A stretch of 64,000 nucleotides of DNA from Blautia liquoris (GCF_015159595.1 NZ_CP063304.1:1922001-1986000), one strand, 5' to 3'; positions 10,564 through 24,372 are shown, counted from the stretch's first letter. The notes: a model not told the origin generated them from the letters alone. A program made the numbers and translations.

Positions 10564-12174
10564 TTATTTTTTACCGGGGCCCCGTCCCTGTCCACCCTCT
10601 TGCATCTTTGGAGGATCTCCCTGACCGCTTTCGCCACCTGGTCTGCCCTGACCGCTGATATTTCCGGCTTGCGTGCTGACTGAATCAAGTGTAATATCTT
10701 CAACTTTTGTATCATTGATATACAGAGAATACGTACCACCTTTAGATAGATCGGGAAAACTGATTACAACTGCCTGATACGTTTTTGCCGCTGTGGTCGA
10801 TATCATTTCACTTCCGGAAGAATCTTTTAGTGAAACCTTTGTTCCGGCATTTTTTGAAGAGTCAAAACCATACAACAGACTATATTGTGTGGAACCGTCC
10901 GAAAAACTCTGTGCCATATCCGAGGTTCCCACCCCTATCAGTGTCCCTCCTGTGATTATCCCTTTGCCGTTATAATCGAGAATTCCGTTGCCTCCGCTGA
11001 CTGTCCCATCAATTACTGTCTCTCCTCCTGTGATTGTCAGGCTGCCGTTCGAATCGATGGAATCTCCTTCAGCATTGATGTATATCTTCCCGCCATTAAT
11101 CGTGACCAGAACATTCTCATCGTTTTCCATGGATCCTCCCATTCTTCCCGGTCCATTTTTAGTGTCTTGACCGGAGGATGCATCTGAAGTATCTGACGAA
11201 TTATCTGTCAGTCCGTTGGATCCGTTAATTCCATCGTCCGAGGAAGTAACAGAAATGTCTCCATCATTGATGGTGACAACCGTACCTTCAATTCCTTCAT
11301 TACTTTTGTCTATCAAAATCGTACCGCCATCTATCGTCACTGTACTGTCTGCATGGATTGCATCATCTCCTGCACTGATCGTAATCTTACCATCAGTAAC
11401 CTGGACATCCGTAGCCGAATGAAGTGCGTCCTCAACAGAAGTCAGATTTAATGTGCCTCCGCTGACCGCGATATAGTCTTTTCCACTGACTGCGTGGTTT
11501 ACAGCATCTATACTGATAACTCCACTAATAACCTTTACACCGTCTTTTCCATGAATACCATTCTTATAATTGCCTTTGACATTCAGTGTCCCGGCTCCGT
11601 TGATTGTAAGATCATCTTTGCTGAATATGGCCGCATCTGGCTCCTCGTCATCATCCAGATCACTGTAATTGTTTCCATCGGTCAATTTGTTTTCTGTTCC
11701 TTCCGCCAGAGTAAGTATGATCTTTCCACTCTGTGTTCCATTAATCACCGGACCGTCAGAAGAAGTGATATTCGCTCCGTTAAGCACAATATGAACAACA
11801 TCATCGGAATTTGCCTCCACAACAATCTGCCCATCCAAAAGAGTTCCACTGATCTCATAGGTCCCTGCATTTTTAATCGTAATAACGCCATCTGTTTCAG
11901 ATGCGTCAGAACCATCAATCTTCACAGAAGAATCATCCAGCGTAATGGTTGTGACATCATCTTTGCTCCATGCATCATCTTTATCATCCTCGTCATAGCT
12001 GATATCTGCGGCTTCTACCTTTGTAGATGCTGCCGCAGCTGTCTTCGCCGCTGTTGTCGTTGAACTCCTCGTATTGGAGCTGCTGCTTGTATTTGATGTG
12101 CTCCCACATCCGGTCATGCCGGCTATGAGCATCACAGATAATAATACACCTGAGATTAAATACTTTGTTTTCAT
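10564..12174 (-). CDS. Secreted lipoprotein with repetitive carbohydrate-binding-like domain (DUF4353 type)
   Basis: This 536-residue protein begins with a lipoprotein signal ending in the lipobox-like MTGCGS (Cys about 23), then a low-complexity Ser/Thr/Ala linker. The body has repeated short units such as ITIKNAGTYEISGTL, LTINGAGTLNVKG and VTIDGGTILI, the periodicity of a right-handed parallel beta-helix; I associate this with the DUF4353 'carbohydrate-binding' family. The last 30 residues are rich in Gly, Pro and Gln. It should be anchored to the outer face of the membrane. It lies between the DUF4956 gene and the GT2-GtrA gene, suggesting it binds or organises the polymer this operon makes. 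Confidence 0.82.
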   Translation of the reverse strand: MKTKYLISGVLLSVMLIAGMTGCGSTSNTSSSSNTRSSTTTAAKTAAAASTKVEAADISYDEDDKDDAWSKDDVTTITLDDSSVKIDGSDASETDGVITIKNAGTYEISGTLLDGQIVVEANSDDVVHIVLNGANITSSDGPVINGTQSGKIILTLAEGTENKLTDGNNYSDLDDDEEPDAAIFSKDDLTINGAGTLNVKGNYKNGIHGKDGVKVISGVISIDAVNHAVSGKDYIAVSGGTLNLTSVEDALHSATDVQVTDGKITISAGDDAIHADSTVTIDGGTILIDKSNEGIEGTVVTINDGDISVTSSDDGINGSNGLTDNSSDTSDASSGQDTKNGPGRMGGSMENDENVLVTINGGKIYINAEGDSIDSNGSLTITGGETVIDGTVSGGNGILDYNGKGIITGGTLIGVGTSDMAQSFSDGSTQYSLLYGFDSSKNAGTKVSLKDSSGSEMISTTAAKTYQAVVISFPDLSKGGTYSLYINDTKVEDITLDSVSTQAGNISGQGRPGGESGQGDPPKMQEGGQGRGPGKK

Positions 12175-12203
12175 AATATTTTTCCTCGTATCTTTCTTTT
12201 TAT

Positions 12204-12881
12204 TTATAATTCCTCACGTCCTGCAGCGGGTCTGCCACATGTGATGCCAAGATTTCCATTTCTGCACCTGAGTGCATCCAGAAACTCTTTTTCCTTCCTT
12301 TGATCTTTCAGTACCACACGGTAACGTAACTCATACAGACTTCCCATATTGACGGTTCGCACTTTATCCAGTTGTGTATGTGTTGTATATGTATCGAACA
12401 CATCGTCAAAAATATTCTGATAATCCAGATTCTCCGGAATCGTGATCTTCAAATCTTTCTCATAATGATTCTCACCAAGTAATGGCACGACCATCAGCAG
12501 AATCTGCAGTACTGCCACAATGACAAACAGAATTACTGCAATTCCCAGATATCCGACACCGGCTGCAAGTCCAACGGCCATTGCAAGGAATATATTTGCA
12601 ATCTCTCTCGAATTCCCCGGCACGGAACGAAAACGTACCAGCGAAAATGCTCCCATGACTGCAACTCCTGTTCCAAGATTACCATTTACAATCATGATGA
12701 CGACTTGTACGATCACAGGAAGAATCGCCAGTGTCAGTAAAAAGTTCTTAGAAGCTCTGTTTTTATAGCAGTGTACCAATAAAATCATAATTCCCAGTAT
12801 CAATGATACCGCAGTACAAGCCAGAAATTGCTCCAGACTGATCGATGATGTTTCTGCTGTAGATAATATACTGTTAAGCAT
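12204..12881 (-). CDS. DUF4956 membrane protein
   Basis: This 225-residue protein has about four transmembrane helices in residues 15-135 and a cytoplasmic C-terminal domain. The conserved stretch GAFSLVRFRSVPGNSREI (about residues 78-95) is the family hallmark. Its gene overlaps the VTC-domain gene upstream by 8 bases, a pairing I know to be recurrent in bacteria. By analogy with yeast VTC, where the polymerase is held at a membrane complex, it may serve as membrane partner or channel of the polymerase. That role is inference. Confidence 0.85.
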   Translation of the reverse strand: MLNSILSTAETSSISLEQFLACTAVSLILGIMILLVHCYKNRASKNFLLTLAILPVIVQVVIMIVNGNLGTGVAVMGAFSLVRFRSVPGNSREIANIFLAMAVGLAAGVGYLGIAVILFVIVAVLQILLMVVPLLGENHYEKDLKITIPENLDYQNIFDDVFDTYTTHTQLDKVRTVNMGSLYELRYRVVLKDQRKEKEFLDALRCRNGNLGITCGRPAAGREEL

Positions 12882-13665
12882 TATATCTTACACCTCCCCT
12901 ACTTACATTGTTTACGTTTGTCACTCTCTGTGCTGATTTCGGCAAAAACAAAAAACATTCCGACAAGAGATGTTGTTGATAATATGTGCCATATTTAGAA
13001 AATGAAGTAGGAAAGATCTTCAGTTCTGAAAGCAGTCTCGCAAGCCATATCGGCATTGATCCTGGAATCTTTATTTCCATAAGAATCTGATTTTCTTCGA
13101 GAATCGGAACCCCATATCTCTTCGAATTGAGATGCAAGTCTTCCTTACGACAGAGAATGTTCTGGTCGAAAGTGATTCTTAAGTTCTTATCCTCCAGTCC
13201 GGACAATGCTTCACGATCATAAGAGATATAGGCAGCCGGTACCACCTGGTACCTGTCTTTGGCAAAATCTATCTCATGTAAGATCTGACAGTCCAAACTA
13301 TCAGGATAAATACCTTTGTTCAGGTATTGTTCCGCCTCCTGAAGCGACAGAATAATCCTTCTTTTTCCGACAATTCCCTGCGATTTCTTCTTTATTTCCA
13401 GAAATACTTTATCATAATCACCAGGAACTCCATAACTTCGAAGTCTGATTTTTTCCTTATATATTGGTTTCTCAATAGATGTACGAATCAGGCTGAAATC
13501 ACGGGTGTCATAATAGATATTACAGATAGAATATTCTGCATACATATCCGGTTCCATTCTTTTGGACAGAACCTCATGAATCACACTGTACTGTTCTCTA
13601 GTAAGCAAATATTTCTTTTCGGTTCTCTTAAAAATTTTCTGCACTTGCTTTACTGCTGTCTTCAT
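12874..13665 (-). CDS. VTC-domain polyphosphate-polymerase-like protein
   Basis: This 263-residue protein is a stand-alone VTC/TTM-type catalytic domain without the SPX domain of yeast Vtc4. The tunnel-fold features are visible: RTEKKYLL near the N-terminus, paired arginines in KIRLRSYG, FLEIKKKSQGIVGKRR, LMEIKIPG, and the SFSKYGTYY lysine motif near residue 230. The acidic and basic residues expected for metal and phosphate binding appear to be kept, so it looks active. Known relatives polymerise ATP gamma-phosphate into polyphosphate. It is the first gene of the operon that runs to 8165. The 180 bases upstream are AT-rich and carry the operon promoter and that of the opposite iron cluster. 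Confidence 0.87.
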   Translation of the reverse strand: MKTAVKQVQKIFKRTEKKYLLTREQYSVIHEVLSKRMEPDMYAEYSICNIYYDTRDFSLIRTSIEKPIYKEKIRLRSYGVPGDYDKVFLEIKKKSQGIVGKRRIILSLQEAEQYLNKGIYPDSLDCQILHEIDFAKDRYQVVPAAYISYDREALSGLEDKNLRITFDQNILCRKEDLHLNSKRYGVPILEENQILMEIKIPGSMPIWLARLLSELKIFPTSFSKYGTYYQQHLLSECFLFLPKSAQRVTNVNNVSRGGVRYNA

Positions 13666-13848
13666 GTTGTTTCCCTCCGTTTCCTTAACATGATCCTATC
13701 ATAACCTGGCATGCTTAAATTAACCTTAAAATTAACCTTCAAATTTCTCGCCTGTTTGAGTAATCCAGGTCACGGATTGTATATTATAAGCCTCCTTAAA
13801 AAATATCTTATTTTTTAAATAATAGTCCATAAAACAATAAATCCTCTA

Positions 13849-13901
13849 TTGTCGGCTTCTTTTTTGTGTGGTATGATGGCACATGTATTAGTTATGACTA
13901 A
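13849..13901 (+). promoter_or_regulatory. Promoter and iron-box-like operator of the siderophore cluster
   Basis: TTGTCG (13849-13854) and TATGAT (13872-13877) are separated by exactly 17 bases. Just downstream, TTAGTTATGACTAA (13888-13901) is a near-perfect palindrome (two internal mismatches) that resembles DtxR/IdeR-type iron boxes more than Fur boxes. Its position over the transcription start is what a repressor site would need. This promoter also rules out the upstream in-frame start at 13849 for the permease. Confidence 0.6.
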
Positions 13902-13920
13902 CCATTTTGGAGGAATTATT

Positions 13921-15024
13921 TTGAATTTATTTTTTAAAAGAAATATGGATGCATCGGTAAAAAAAGACGGTGGGAGTTCACATTCATTTATCCTGCTTAT
14001 AGTTGTTCTCACAGCTCTTTTACTGGTATCCATATGTCTGACAATGACTTTTGGTGCCGTTCGCATTTCACCCTCAGATATCTATCATGTGTTGATCTAT
14101 CATCTGTTTGGTAGGGCTGCCTCCGGCGCAGAGGAACTACTCCAGAGTTCAATCGCCAAAATCATATGGGAAATACGTCTTCCGCGGGTTCTTCTCGGCA
14201 TCATCGCCGGTGCCGGGCTCTCCGTATGCGGTACTGTCATGCAGTCTACCGTTCAAAATCCACTTGCTGAGCCTTATATCCTGGGTATCTCTTCCGGAGC
14301 CTCTCTGGGTGCAACCTTTGCAGTGTTTATGGGAACGCACCTCGTATTTATGGGAAATGTATCCAGTATCTCTGTACTGTCCTTTCTTGGTGCCCTCGGT
14401 GCCACAGCCGGAGTTTTGATGATGGCCTCCATCGGAGGAACAATGACATCAGGAAAACTGATTTTATCAGGTACCGTAATCAACGCCCTATGCAGTTCAT
14501 TTTCCAACTTTATTATCTCCATGGCAGGAGACGGCACAGGAATGCTAAGCATCAAATTCTGGACCATGGGCTCCCTTACCCGGGCAAAGTGGAATAACCT
14601 ATTCTGGCCTTTTCTTGTAGTTTTATGCTGCTGTATCTTTTTTATCAGTCAGTATCGAAATCTTAACACAATGCTGCTTGGTGATGAGGCCGCCTCCACG
14701 CTGGGTGTCAATCTTACCTTTTACCGCAAGTTATATATGCTTGCCGCCGCTCTGCTGACCGGAATTATCGTATCTAACTGCGGTGTGATCGGCTTTGTGG
14801 GACTGATGGTGCCCCATATTTCCCGGGCTCTAGTGGGTGCAGATCATCGCCGCCTTCTGCCTGTGGCGATTCTGCTGGGCGGAATATTTCTCACATGGGC
14901 AGATGCATTTGCCCGTATTGTCATTCCGGGCGGAGAGCTTGCTATCGGCATTGTAACATCTATGATTGGTGCACCATTCTTCGCATATATTCTGGTAAAA
15001 CGCCACTATCATTTTGGATCCTGA
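13921..15024 (+). CDS. Iron-siderophore ABC transporter permease (FecCD family)
   Basis: This protein of about 367 residues is a BtuC/FecCD-family permease with about ten helices and the motifs RLPRVLLGIIAGAGL, QNPLAEPYILGISSGA and GLMVPHISR. The start chosen is TTG 13921, seven bases after GGAGG (13909-13913); the longer frame from 13849 would begin upstream of the transcription start. A single permease gene suggests a homodimer. The next gene encodes the ATPase. Confidence 0.92.
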   Translation: MNLFFKRNMDASVKKDGGSSHSFILLIVVLTALLLVSICLTMTFGAVRISPSDIYHVLIYHLFGRAASGAEELLQSSIAKIIWEIRLPRVLLGIIAGAGLSVCGTVMQSTVQNPLAEPYILGISSGASLGATFAVFMGTHLVFMGNVSSISVLSFLGALGATAGVLMMASIGGTMTSGKLILSGTVINALCSSFSNFIISMAGDGTGMLSIKFWTMGSLTRAKWNNLFWPFLVVLCCCIFFISQYRNLNTMLLGDEAASTLGVNLTFYRKLYMLAAALLTGIIVSNCGVIGFVGLMVPHISRALVGADHRRLLPVAILLGGIFLTWADAFARIVIPGGELAIGIVTSMIGAPFFAYILVKRHYHFGS

Positions 15025-15034
15025 GGTGATTAAT

Positions 15035-15817
15035 ATGAATCTTGAACTGGAAAACTTAAAAGTATCTCTCTCCTCTGCCCCCATCATAAACGATATATCC
15101 ATGCAGATAGACGGGGGACAGTTTGTCGGGCTTTTAGGGCCAAATGGCAGCGGAAAATCGACCCTTCTGCGTACCGTTTACCGTATGCATAAGCCGAGCG
15201 GCGGTGCTGTATTACTGGATGACCGCCCGCTGCCTTCATATAAACCTAAAAATCTTGCCCGGGAAATGGCCGTAGTCGGGCAATTTAACAATATTAACTT
15301 TGATTTGTGCGTTGAAGAGGTTGTGATGATGGGGCGCACACCTCACCTCGGAGCACTGGAACGGGAAAAAATCCGGGATTATGAAATTGTCAGAGATTCA
15401 CTGGAAAAAGTCGGAATGTCAGATTACACAAAGCGCAGCTTTACAACTCTCTCCGGCGGTGAAAAGCAACGAATTATCCTGGCGCGCGCCCTTGCCCAGA
15501 AGCCTTCCCTGCTCATATTAGACGAGCCCACCAATCATCTGGACATTACCTATCAGCTGCAAATTCTTGGAATCATTAAGAATCTCGGAATAAATGTATT
15601 TGCTGCGCTCCACGATCTTTCACTTGCTGCACAGTACTGTGACAAGATTTACATCATCAAGCATGGAGCTATCGATTCCTGCGGAACACCAGATGAAGTG
15701 ATTAACCGAAACATGATTAACCGTGTTTATCATGTAGACTGCGATATCACAAAGGATTCCGCAGGCCGGATGTCCATTAGCTATTTTCCATTACATATAT
15801 TAGAAAGTGAGATTTAA
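15035..15817 (+). CDS. Iron-siderophore ABC transporter ATP-binding protein
   Basis: This protein of about 260 residues is an FecE/FhuC-type ATPase: Walker A GPNGSGKST, ABC signature LSGGEKQR, Walker B LLILDEPTNHLD and an H-loop in AALHDLSLA. The ATG at 15035 has GAGGTGAT at a suitable distance; a TTG at 15014 is in frame but overlaps the permease and lacks a better site. It energises import through the permease encoded just upstream. Confidence 0.93.
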   Translation: MNLELENLKVSLSSAPIINDISMQIDGGQFVGLLGPNGSGKSTLLRTVYRMHKPSGGAVLLDDRPLPSYKPKNLAREMAVVGQFNNINFDLCVEEVVMMGRTPHLGALEREKIRDYEIVRDSLEKVGMSDYTKRSFTTLSGGEKQRIILARALAQKPSLLILDEPTNHLDITYQLQILGIIKNLGINVFAALHDLSLAAQYCDKIYIIKHGAIDSCGTPDEVINRNMINRVYHVDCDITKDSAGRMSISYFPLHILESEI

Positions 15818-15821
15818 GATT

Positions 15822-16874
15822 ATGAAAAAAAGAGCAACCCTTTTACTTACAGCCGTTATACTCTCCTCACAGATTTTTGCTGGATGCGGGAATCAAAAAT
15901 CCGATGAATCAGCCGCTGCCTCTATAAGTAATTCTTCCCTGCTTTCAGCCTCATCAGCATCTGGCGCATCCACATCTACTGCTTATCCTCTGACTATACA
16001 GACAAGGGGCAGTGATTTTATTTCTATAGATCAAACATTTGAAAAAGTGCCTGAACGCATTGTTACAGCCAATGCATCTTCCATTGACATGTTATATCGT
16101 CTGGGCCTGCAGGATAAGATTATCGGTACCATCGCTATCGACAATGAGCCCGGTAATGAATGGGCAGATCTATATGAGTCTCTGCCTAAGCTGGGTGACA
16201 AGATGACAATCAGCAAAGAGGTTATCGCTGAGGCGGAGCCGGATATCATCATCGGACGCAGTGCCACCTTCGAAGAGGGCACCTTTGGCAGTATAGTAGA
16301 GTTAAATGCTCTCGGTATCAACGTTTATGCTCAGAAAGCCAGCGACATGAGTACTGCTGTCACGATGGAAAGTATCATCGATGATGTCCGTAATCTGGGT
16401 GAAATTTTTGATGTGCAGGACAGGGCAAAAGAATATGCGGACAGCCTGGAGAACAGGCTTTCGACTGTTACAAAGACGGTACGTGATGCTACGGGAACAG
16501 ATATAAAAAAGGTTGTGGTTATGGCAACTTATCAGGAGGGCAACTTTGTTGTTTTTGGAGCAAATGCGAAATTGCAAAACGGTATACTTCAAACCCTGAA
16601 TGCAGAAAATGTGATGGAGAAGGGTGGAAATGGCCTGACACTTGAGAATATGGTCAGCGCAAATCCCGATGCCATCATTTACATCACTTCCACAAGGAAC
16701 AAGGACATAGATGTAAGTGCCAAAGAAGCTCTCTTAAATGAGTCACTTCTCTCATCTGTGCCTGCAATAGCCGATAAAAAGATTATTGAAGTGCCTTATG
16801 ATGCATTTATGGACTATGGGGTACGTAATTTTGACACACTTGAAGAATTAGCAGACTTCTTATATAATAAATAA
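15822..16874 (+). CDS. Iron-siderophore substrate-binding lipoprotein
   Basis: This 350-residue lipoprotein has an MKKRATLLL signal peptide and the lipobox IFAGC (Cys about 22), then a Ser/Ala-rich linker. The body is a type III periplasmic-binding-protein fold (FepB/BtuF class) with ERIVTANASSIDMLYRLG and EPDIIIGR segments and one long central helix. The ATG at 15822 is preferred over the GTG at 15807 because it starts the signal peptide directly. It ends one base before the esterase gene. Confidence 0.9.
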   Translation: MKKRATLLLTAVILSSQIFAGCGNQKSDESAAASISNSSLLSASSASGASTSTAYPLTIQTRGSDFISIDQTFEKVPERIVTANASSIDMLYRLGLQDKIIGTIAIDNEPGNEWADLYESLPKLGDKMTISKEVIAEAEPDIIIGRSATFEEGTFGSIVELNALGINVYAQKASDMSTAVTMESIIDDVRNLGEIFDVQDRAKEYADSLENRLSTVTKTVRDATGTDIKKVVVMATYQEGNFVVFGANAKLQNGILQTLNAENVMEKGGNGLTLENMVSANPDAIIYITSTRNKDIDVSAKEALLNESLLSSVPAIADKKIIEVPYDAFMDYGVRNFDTLEELADFLYNK

Positions 16875-16875
16875 T

Positions 16876-17553
16876 ATGAGACAACAAAAAATCAAGGCAT
16901 TGATAGTCGGGCGTAATGTAGAAATTCTCCTTCCGAAAGCTTATGATGAATCACAGGCCGCATACCCAACTGTCTATCTGCTGGACGGAGATGCCCTGTT
17001 TCCATTCTTAGATCATCTCCCAATAGAGCAGACATCATTTGACTTTATACTTGTGGGTATCCCCGCGTCCGATCGAATATCCGAATATACGCCATGGCCT
17101 GCAAAGGCTCTGAATAAGCGTTTTTTGGACTTCGGCGGAGGAGGCAGTGAGCACCTTGTGTTTCTTCAAAATCAAATCATGCCCCGCATACAGGAAATGT
17201 TTCACTGTGATTCCAATCCGGAAAGTAACGCCATTATGGGCTATTCTCTGGGCGGGCTGCTCAGTGTCTATTCCCTGTTTGTCACAGAGAAATTCGGCCA
17301 CATATCAAGTATATCCGGCTCTTTCTGGTACAACGGCTGGACTCAATTTATCGAAAAGACTTATCTCGTCAATCCGTCGGCTGATATTTATATCAGTTCC
17401 GGAAGAAACGAGGGCGGTCGTGCACAAGATATCAAGAATCTTCCCAGTAATAATGTATATTTAGAATGGAATTCATATGGACATCATGATAATATAGGTT
17501 TTAAACTTGAAGCCGCATTATCTTATCTCAATCAACGGATTAACAGGAACTGA
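16876..17553 (+). CDS. Alpha/beta-hydrolase esterase, probable siderophore hydrolase
   Basis: This 225-residue protein is of the Fes/IroE esterase-D type. The nucleophile Ser is in GYSLGG (about residues 115-120) and the catalytic His is in the YGHHDNIG stretch near the C-terminus; an N-terminal strand pattern AYPTVYLLDGDALF matches the family. No signal peptide is seen, so it should act in the cytosol. Placed directly after the siderophore-binding protein, it probably cleaves ester siderophores such as trilactones to release iron. The substrate is inference. Confidence 0.82.
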   Translation: MRQQKIKALIVGRNVEILLPKAYDESQAAYPTVYLLDGDALFPFLDHLPIEQTSFDFILVGIPASDRISEYTPWPAKALNKRFLDFGGGGSEHLVFLQNQIMPRIQEMFHCDSNPESNAIMGYSLGGLLSVYSLFVTEKFGHISSISGSFWYNGWTQFIEKTYLVNPSADIYISSGRNEGGRAQDIKNLPSNNVYLEWNSYGHHDNIGFKLEAALSYLNQRINRN

Positions 17554-17600
17554 TACTCTCTGTTACATCCAATGCAGACTTTTTCAAGGAGATGATACTT

Positions 17601-18383
17601 TTGCATTCGCAAAACAAATTTAATATATTAAAAGAGGCATATATACGTGCGCCTTTCCAAGTACACAATACTATACGATTTACACGATATAAAGATGAAA
17701 CTTCTGCCTCATATCCAACAATTCATGGAGCCTTTATTTTTTGTATACAGGGGGAGGCACTGATTTCATTTGATGATGAAACCTTTTTCGCGAAACCTGG
17801 AATACTGGTACATGGCTGCCCCGGCCGCCAGCTTAGTTTTCGCATCAAAAGTGACTGTCCCTTTGTACACATCAATCTGTATTACAAACAGATTAACAGT
17901 GATTTATTATTTGAAGTTCCGGTTAATCTTCCCCAGATTGAGCCTGCACTGCAGGAGTTAGCAGAGCAGAACGAAGCTATGGATATCCACACCATACTAC
18001 AGAAAAAAATTCTCACACAGCAGATATTTCAGCACATCTTTTACGGGAGTAAGGAGGATGCTCTTAAAGGTGATTATTATTATGTCTCGCAGATTCTGTC
18101 CTATATCAAGAAACACTATTCAGAGCCGGTCAGTATGAAAGAACTGGCAGATCTGATCGGCAAAAGCGAATCTCAGATGTCTTATATCTTCTACAAATAC
18201 ACACACAAGAGACCAATTGATTTTTTAATTGATTACCGGATGGATATCGCTGCCTCTCTTCTGCGTGAACAAGGTCTTCGGATAAACGAAGCGGCAGAGG
18301 CCGTGGGTTACAGCGATTCTCTCTATTTCAGCCGTATTTTTAAAAAGAGAACAGGCTATTCTCCCAGCCAAATCAAAAAATAA
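17601..18383 (+). CDS. AraC-family transcriptional regulator
   Basis: This protein of about 260 residues has an N-terminal cupin-like sensor (about 1-140) and a C-terminal double helix-turn-helix (about 165-260) ending in the family signature EAAEAVGYSDSLYFSRIFKK. AAGGAG lies directly before the ATG at 17592 with no spacer, so TTG 17601 is the likelier start. It closes the siderophore cluster and probably activates it in response to the ligand. Confidence 0.87.
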   Translation: MHSQNKFNILKEAYIRAPFQVHNTIRFTRYKDETSASYPTIHGAFIFCIQGEALISFDDETFFAKPGILVHGCPGRQLSFRIKSDCPFVHINLYYKQINSDLLFEVPVNLPQIEPALQELAEQNEAMDIHTILQKKILTQQIFQHIFYGSKEDALKGDYYYVSQILSYIKKHYSEPVSMKELADLIGKSESQMSYIFYKYTHKRPIDFLIDYRMDIAASLLREQGLRINEAAEAVGYSDSLYFSRIFKKRTGYSPSQIKK

Positions 18384-18445
18384 AGAACTATTCATTCGGG
18401 CTATACTATAGCAGATATTTTATACGATACAAAAAATCCTAATAT

Positions 18446-18489
18446 AAAAAGTCCACAAATGTTTAATATTAAACATTTGTGGACTTTTT
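18446..18489. terminator. Perfect 44-bp palindromic bidirectional terminator
   Basis: Two perfect 22-base arms meet with no spacer at 18467/18468, with A5 and T5 runs at the ends. It lies between the AraC gene (reading right) and the rRNA-tRNATrp operon (reading left), so it can stop both. Confidence 0.85.
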
Positions 18490-18495
18490 AGGTAA

Positions 18496-18566
18496 CAGGG
18501 GATGAGAGAATCGAACTCCCACCAAAGGTTTTGGAGACCCCTATCATACCATTTGACCAATCCCCT
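18496..18566 (-). tRNA. tRNA-Trp (CCA anticodon)
   Basis: The minus strand folds as a cloverleaf with a 7-bp acceptor stem (AGGGGAT with ATCCCCT), anticodon loop CTCCAAA giving anticodon CCA, and the T-loop GTTCGATTC. The 3' CCA is not encoded. It lies 235 bases after the 23S gene and before the terminator, so it is probably part of the rRNA operon transcript. Confidence 0.93.
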
Positions 18567-18800
18567 ATATGTACCTTCAAAACCGCACACAAATTATAAC
18601 ATCATTCCATCTTTTTGTAAACACCGGACCTCACTTGATGATTGCTGTCGTATCAGTTCCGGCTCGACTTTCGTCTCGCCTGTCTGTTTTGCGCTGTTGA
18701 ATCACTGTGGCTTTGGATGTTCAATCTCGCTTCGCTCAATTGAACGGCCTCTCCACTAGGATTCGACCTGCGTCTGCGACTTGCTCTCATCAAGTGTCGA
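18567..18800 (-). other. 23S to tRNA-Trp spacer
   Basis: No 5S gene is found here, although this is its usual place. The minus-strand transcript has hairpins typical of rRNA processing, such as GTTCAAT/ATTGAAC around a GC-rich loop and AGGCGAGACGAAAGTCGAGCC. No coding sequence is supported. Confidence 0.6.
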
Positions 18801-21693
<2,893 letters not shown>

Positions 21694-21979
21694 CTTTGTT
21701 GGTCCACCTCCCCGCTAGCGTGCGGTTCGGTTTTGTGTTTACTGATTCTGTATTGGAATCCATGTCTGACTCTCATCTTCCATGGACTTCGACTTTCTTT
21801 AAAAGCATCGATTCTTTCGAATCTATCTGGTTTCGATAACATCATGTATTCTCATACACAATGCCTCGGATGTCTTTTCTCTATCTTGCGTTTTTCACGC
21901 TTGGATATAGATATAATCTGTATGCAGTTTTCAAGGTACATATCATACACCGATTCCTGACTATTCATTCATCGATGAG

Positions 21980-22052
21980 TGGAGATAAAGAGATTCGAAC
22001 TCTCGACCCCCTGCTTGCAAGGCAGGTGCTCTCCCAACTGAGCTATATCCCC
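21980..22052 (-). tRNA. tRNA-Ala (TGC anticodon)
   Basis: The minus strand gives a cloverleaf with acceptor GGGGATA/TATCTCC, D-stem GCTC, anticodon loop CTTGCAA (anticodon TGC), and T-loop GTTCGAATC. It lies about 290 bases before the 23S gene in the internal spacer. Confidence 0.95.
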
Positions 22053-22076
22053 TGGGTATTTATGATATATTATTAA

Positions 22077-22220
22077 CTGGGCTTAAGTGGACCTTTGCCC
22101 TATGGCTTTCACTTAAATTATTAGCTGGGCTTAAGTGGGCCTTTGCCCTATGGCTTTCACTTAAAATACTAGCTGGGCTTAAGTGGGCCTTTGCCCTATG
22201 GCTTTCACTTAAATTATTAG
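22077..22220 (-). repeat. Three 48-bp tandem repeats derived from the tRNA-Ile 3' end
   Basis: Units are 22077-22124, 22125-22172 and 22173-22220, nearly identical (a few substitutions). Each begins (plus strand) with CTGGGCTTAAGTGG, which is also the end of the real tRNA-Ile gene starting at 22221, so each unit carries a copy of the tRNA 3' end plus the trailer. Each unit has the inverted arms AAGTG and CACTT and can fold into a hairpin. They lie between tRNA-Ile and tRNA-Ala within the pre-rRNA. Confidence 0.9.
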
Positions 22221-22221
22221 C

Positions 22222-22295
<74 letters not shown>

Positions 22296-22311
22296 TCAAT
22301 TTTATTATTAG

Positions 22312-22432
22312 GTGCTGGCAGCCACCTGCTCTCCCACACCGTTACCAGTGTAGTACCATCGGCCGCTTAAGGCTTAACCTTCGTGTTCGGGATGGGTACG
22401 GGTGTTTCCCCTAAACGCATCGCCACCAGCAC
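22312..22432 (-). rRNA. 5S ribosomal RNA (placed between 16S and 23S)
   Basis: About 121 bases on the minus strand form a 5S molecule: terminal helix GTGCTGG with CCAGCAC, the conserved CCGAACACGAAGGTTAAGC segment and the GATGGTACTA loop E region. It sits between 16S and tRNA-Ile rather than after 23S. Confidence 0.93.
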
Positions 22433-24172
<1,740 letters not shown>

Positions 24173-24372
24173 ATATGATCATCCACTGATTTCTCAGTTG
24201 ATGCAAAGTTCGTTCCAGGTCAAAATCAACTACTAGCTAATTTATCCCTTTTACTGTTTTTTAAGGATCTTTCGATCGTTCATTGTTAATTCTCAAATGG
24301 ACTTTCGAGGATGTGTTTTACTGTTTAATTATCAAGGTTCCTGTTCGTTCCTGTTTTTGCAGCAACTTGATT

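Noticed and set aside
13849-13920. Upstream start of the FecCD permease at 13849
   Set aside because: The promoter and the operator lie inside this stretch, and the TTG at 13921 has a strong ribosome binding site.
22077-22220. Tandem repeats considered as a CRISPR array
   Set aside because: The units are contiguous with no unique spacers, and no cas genes are in the window.
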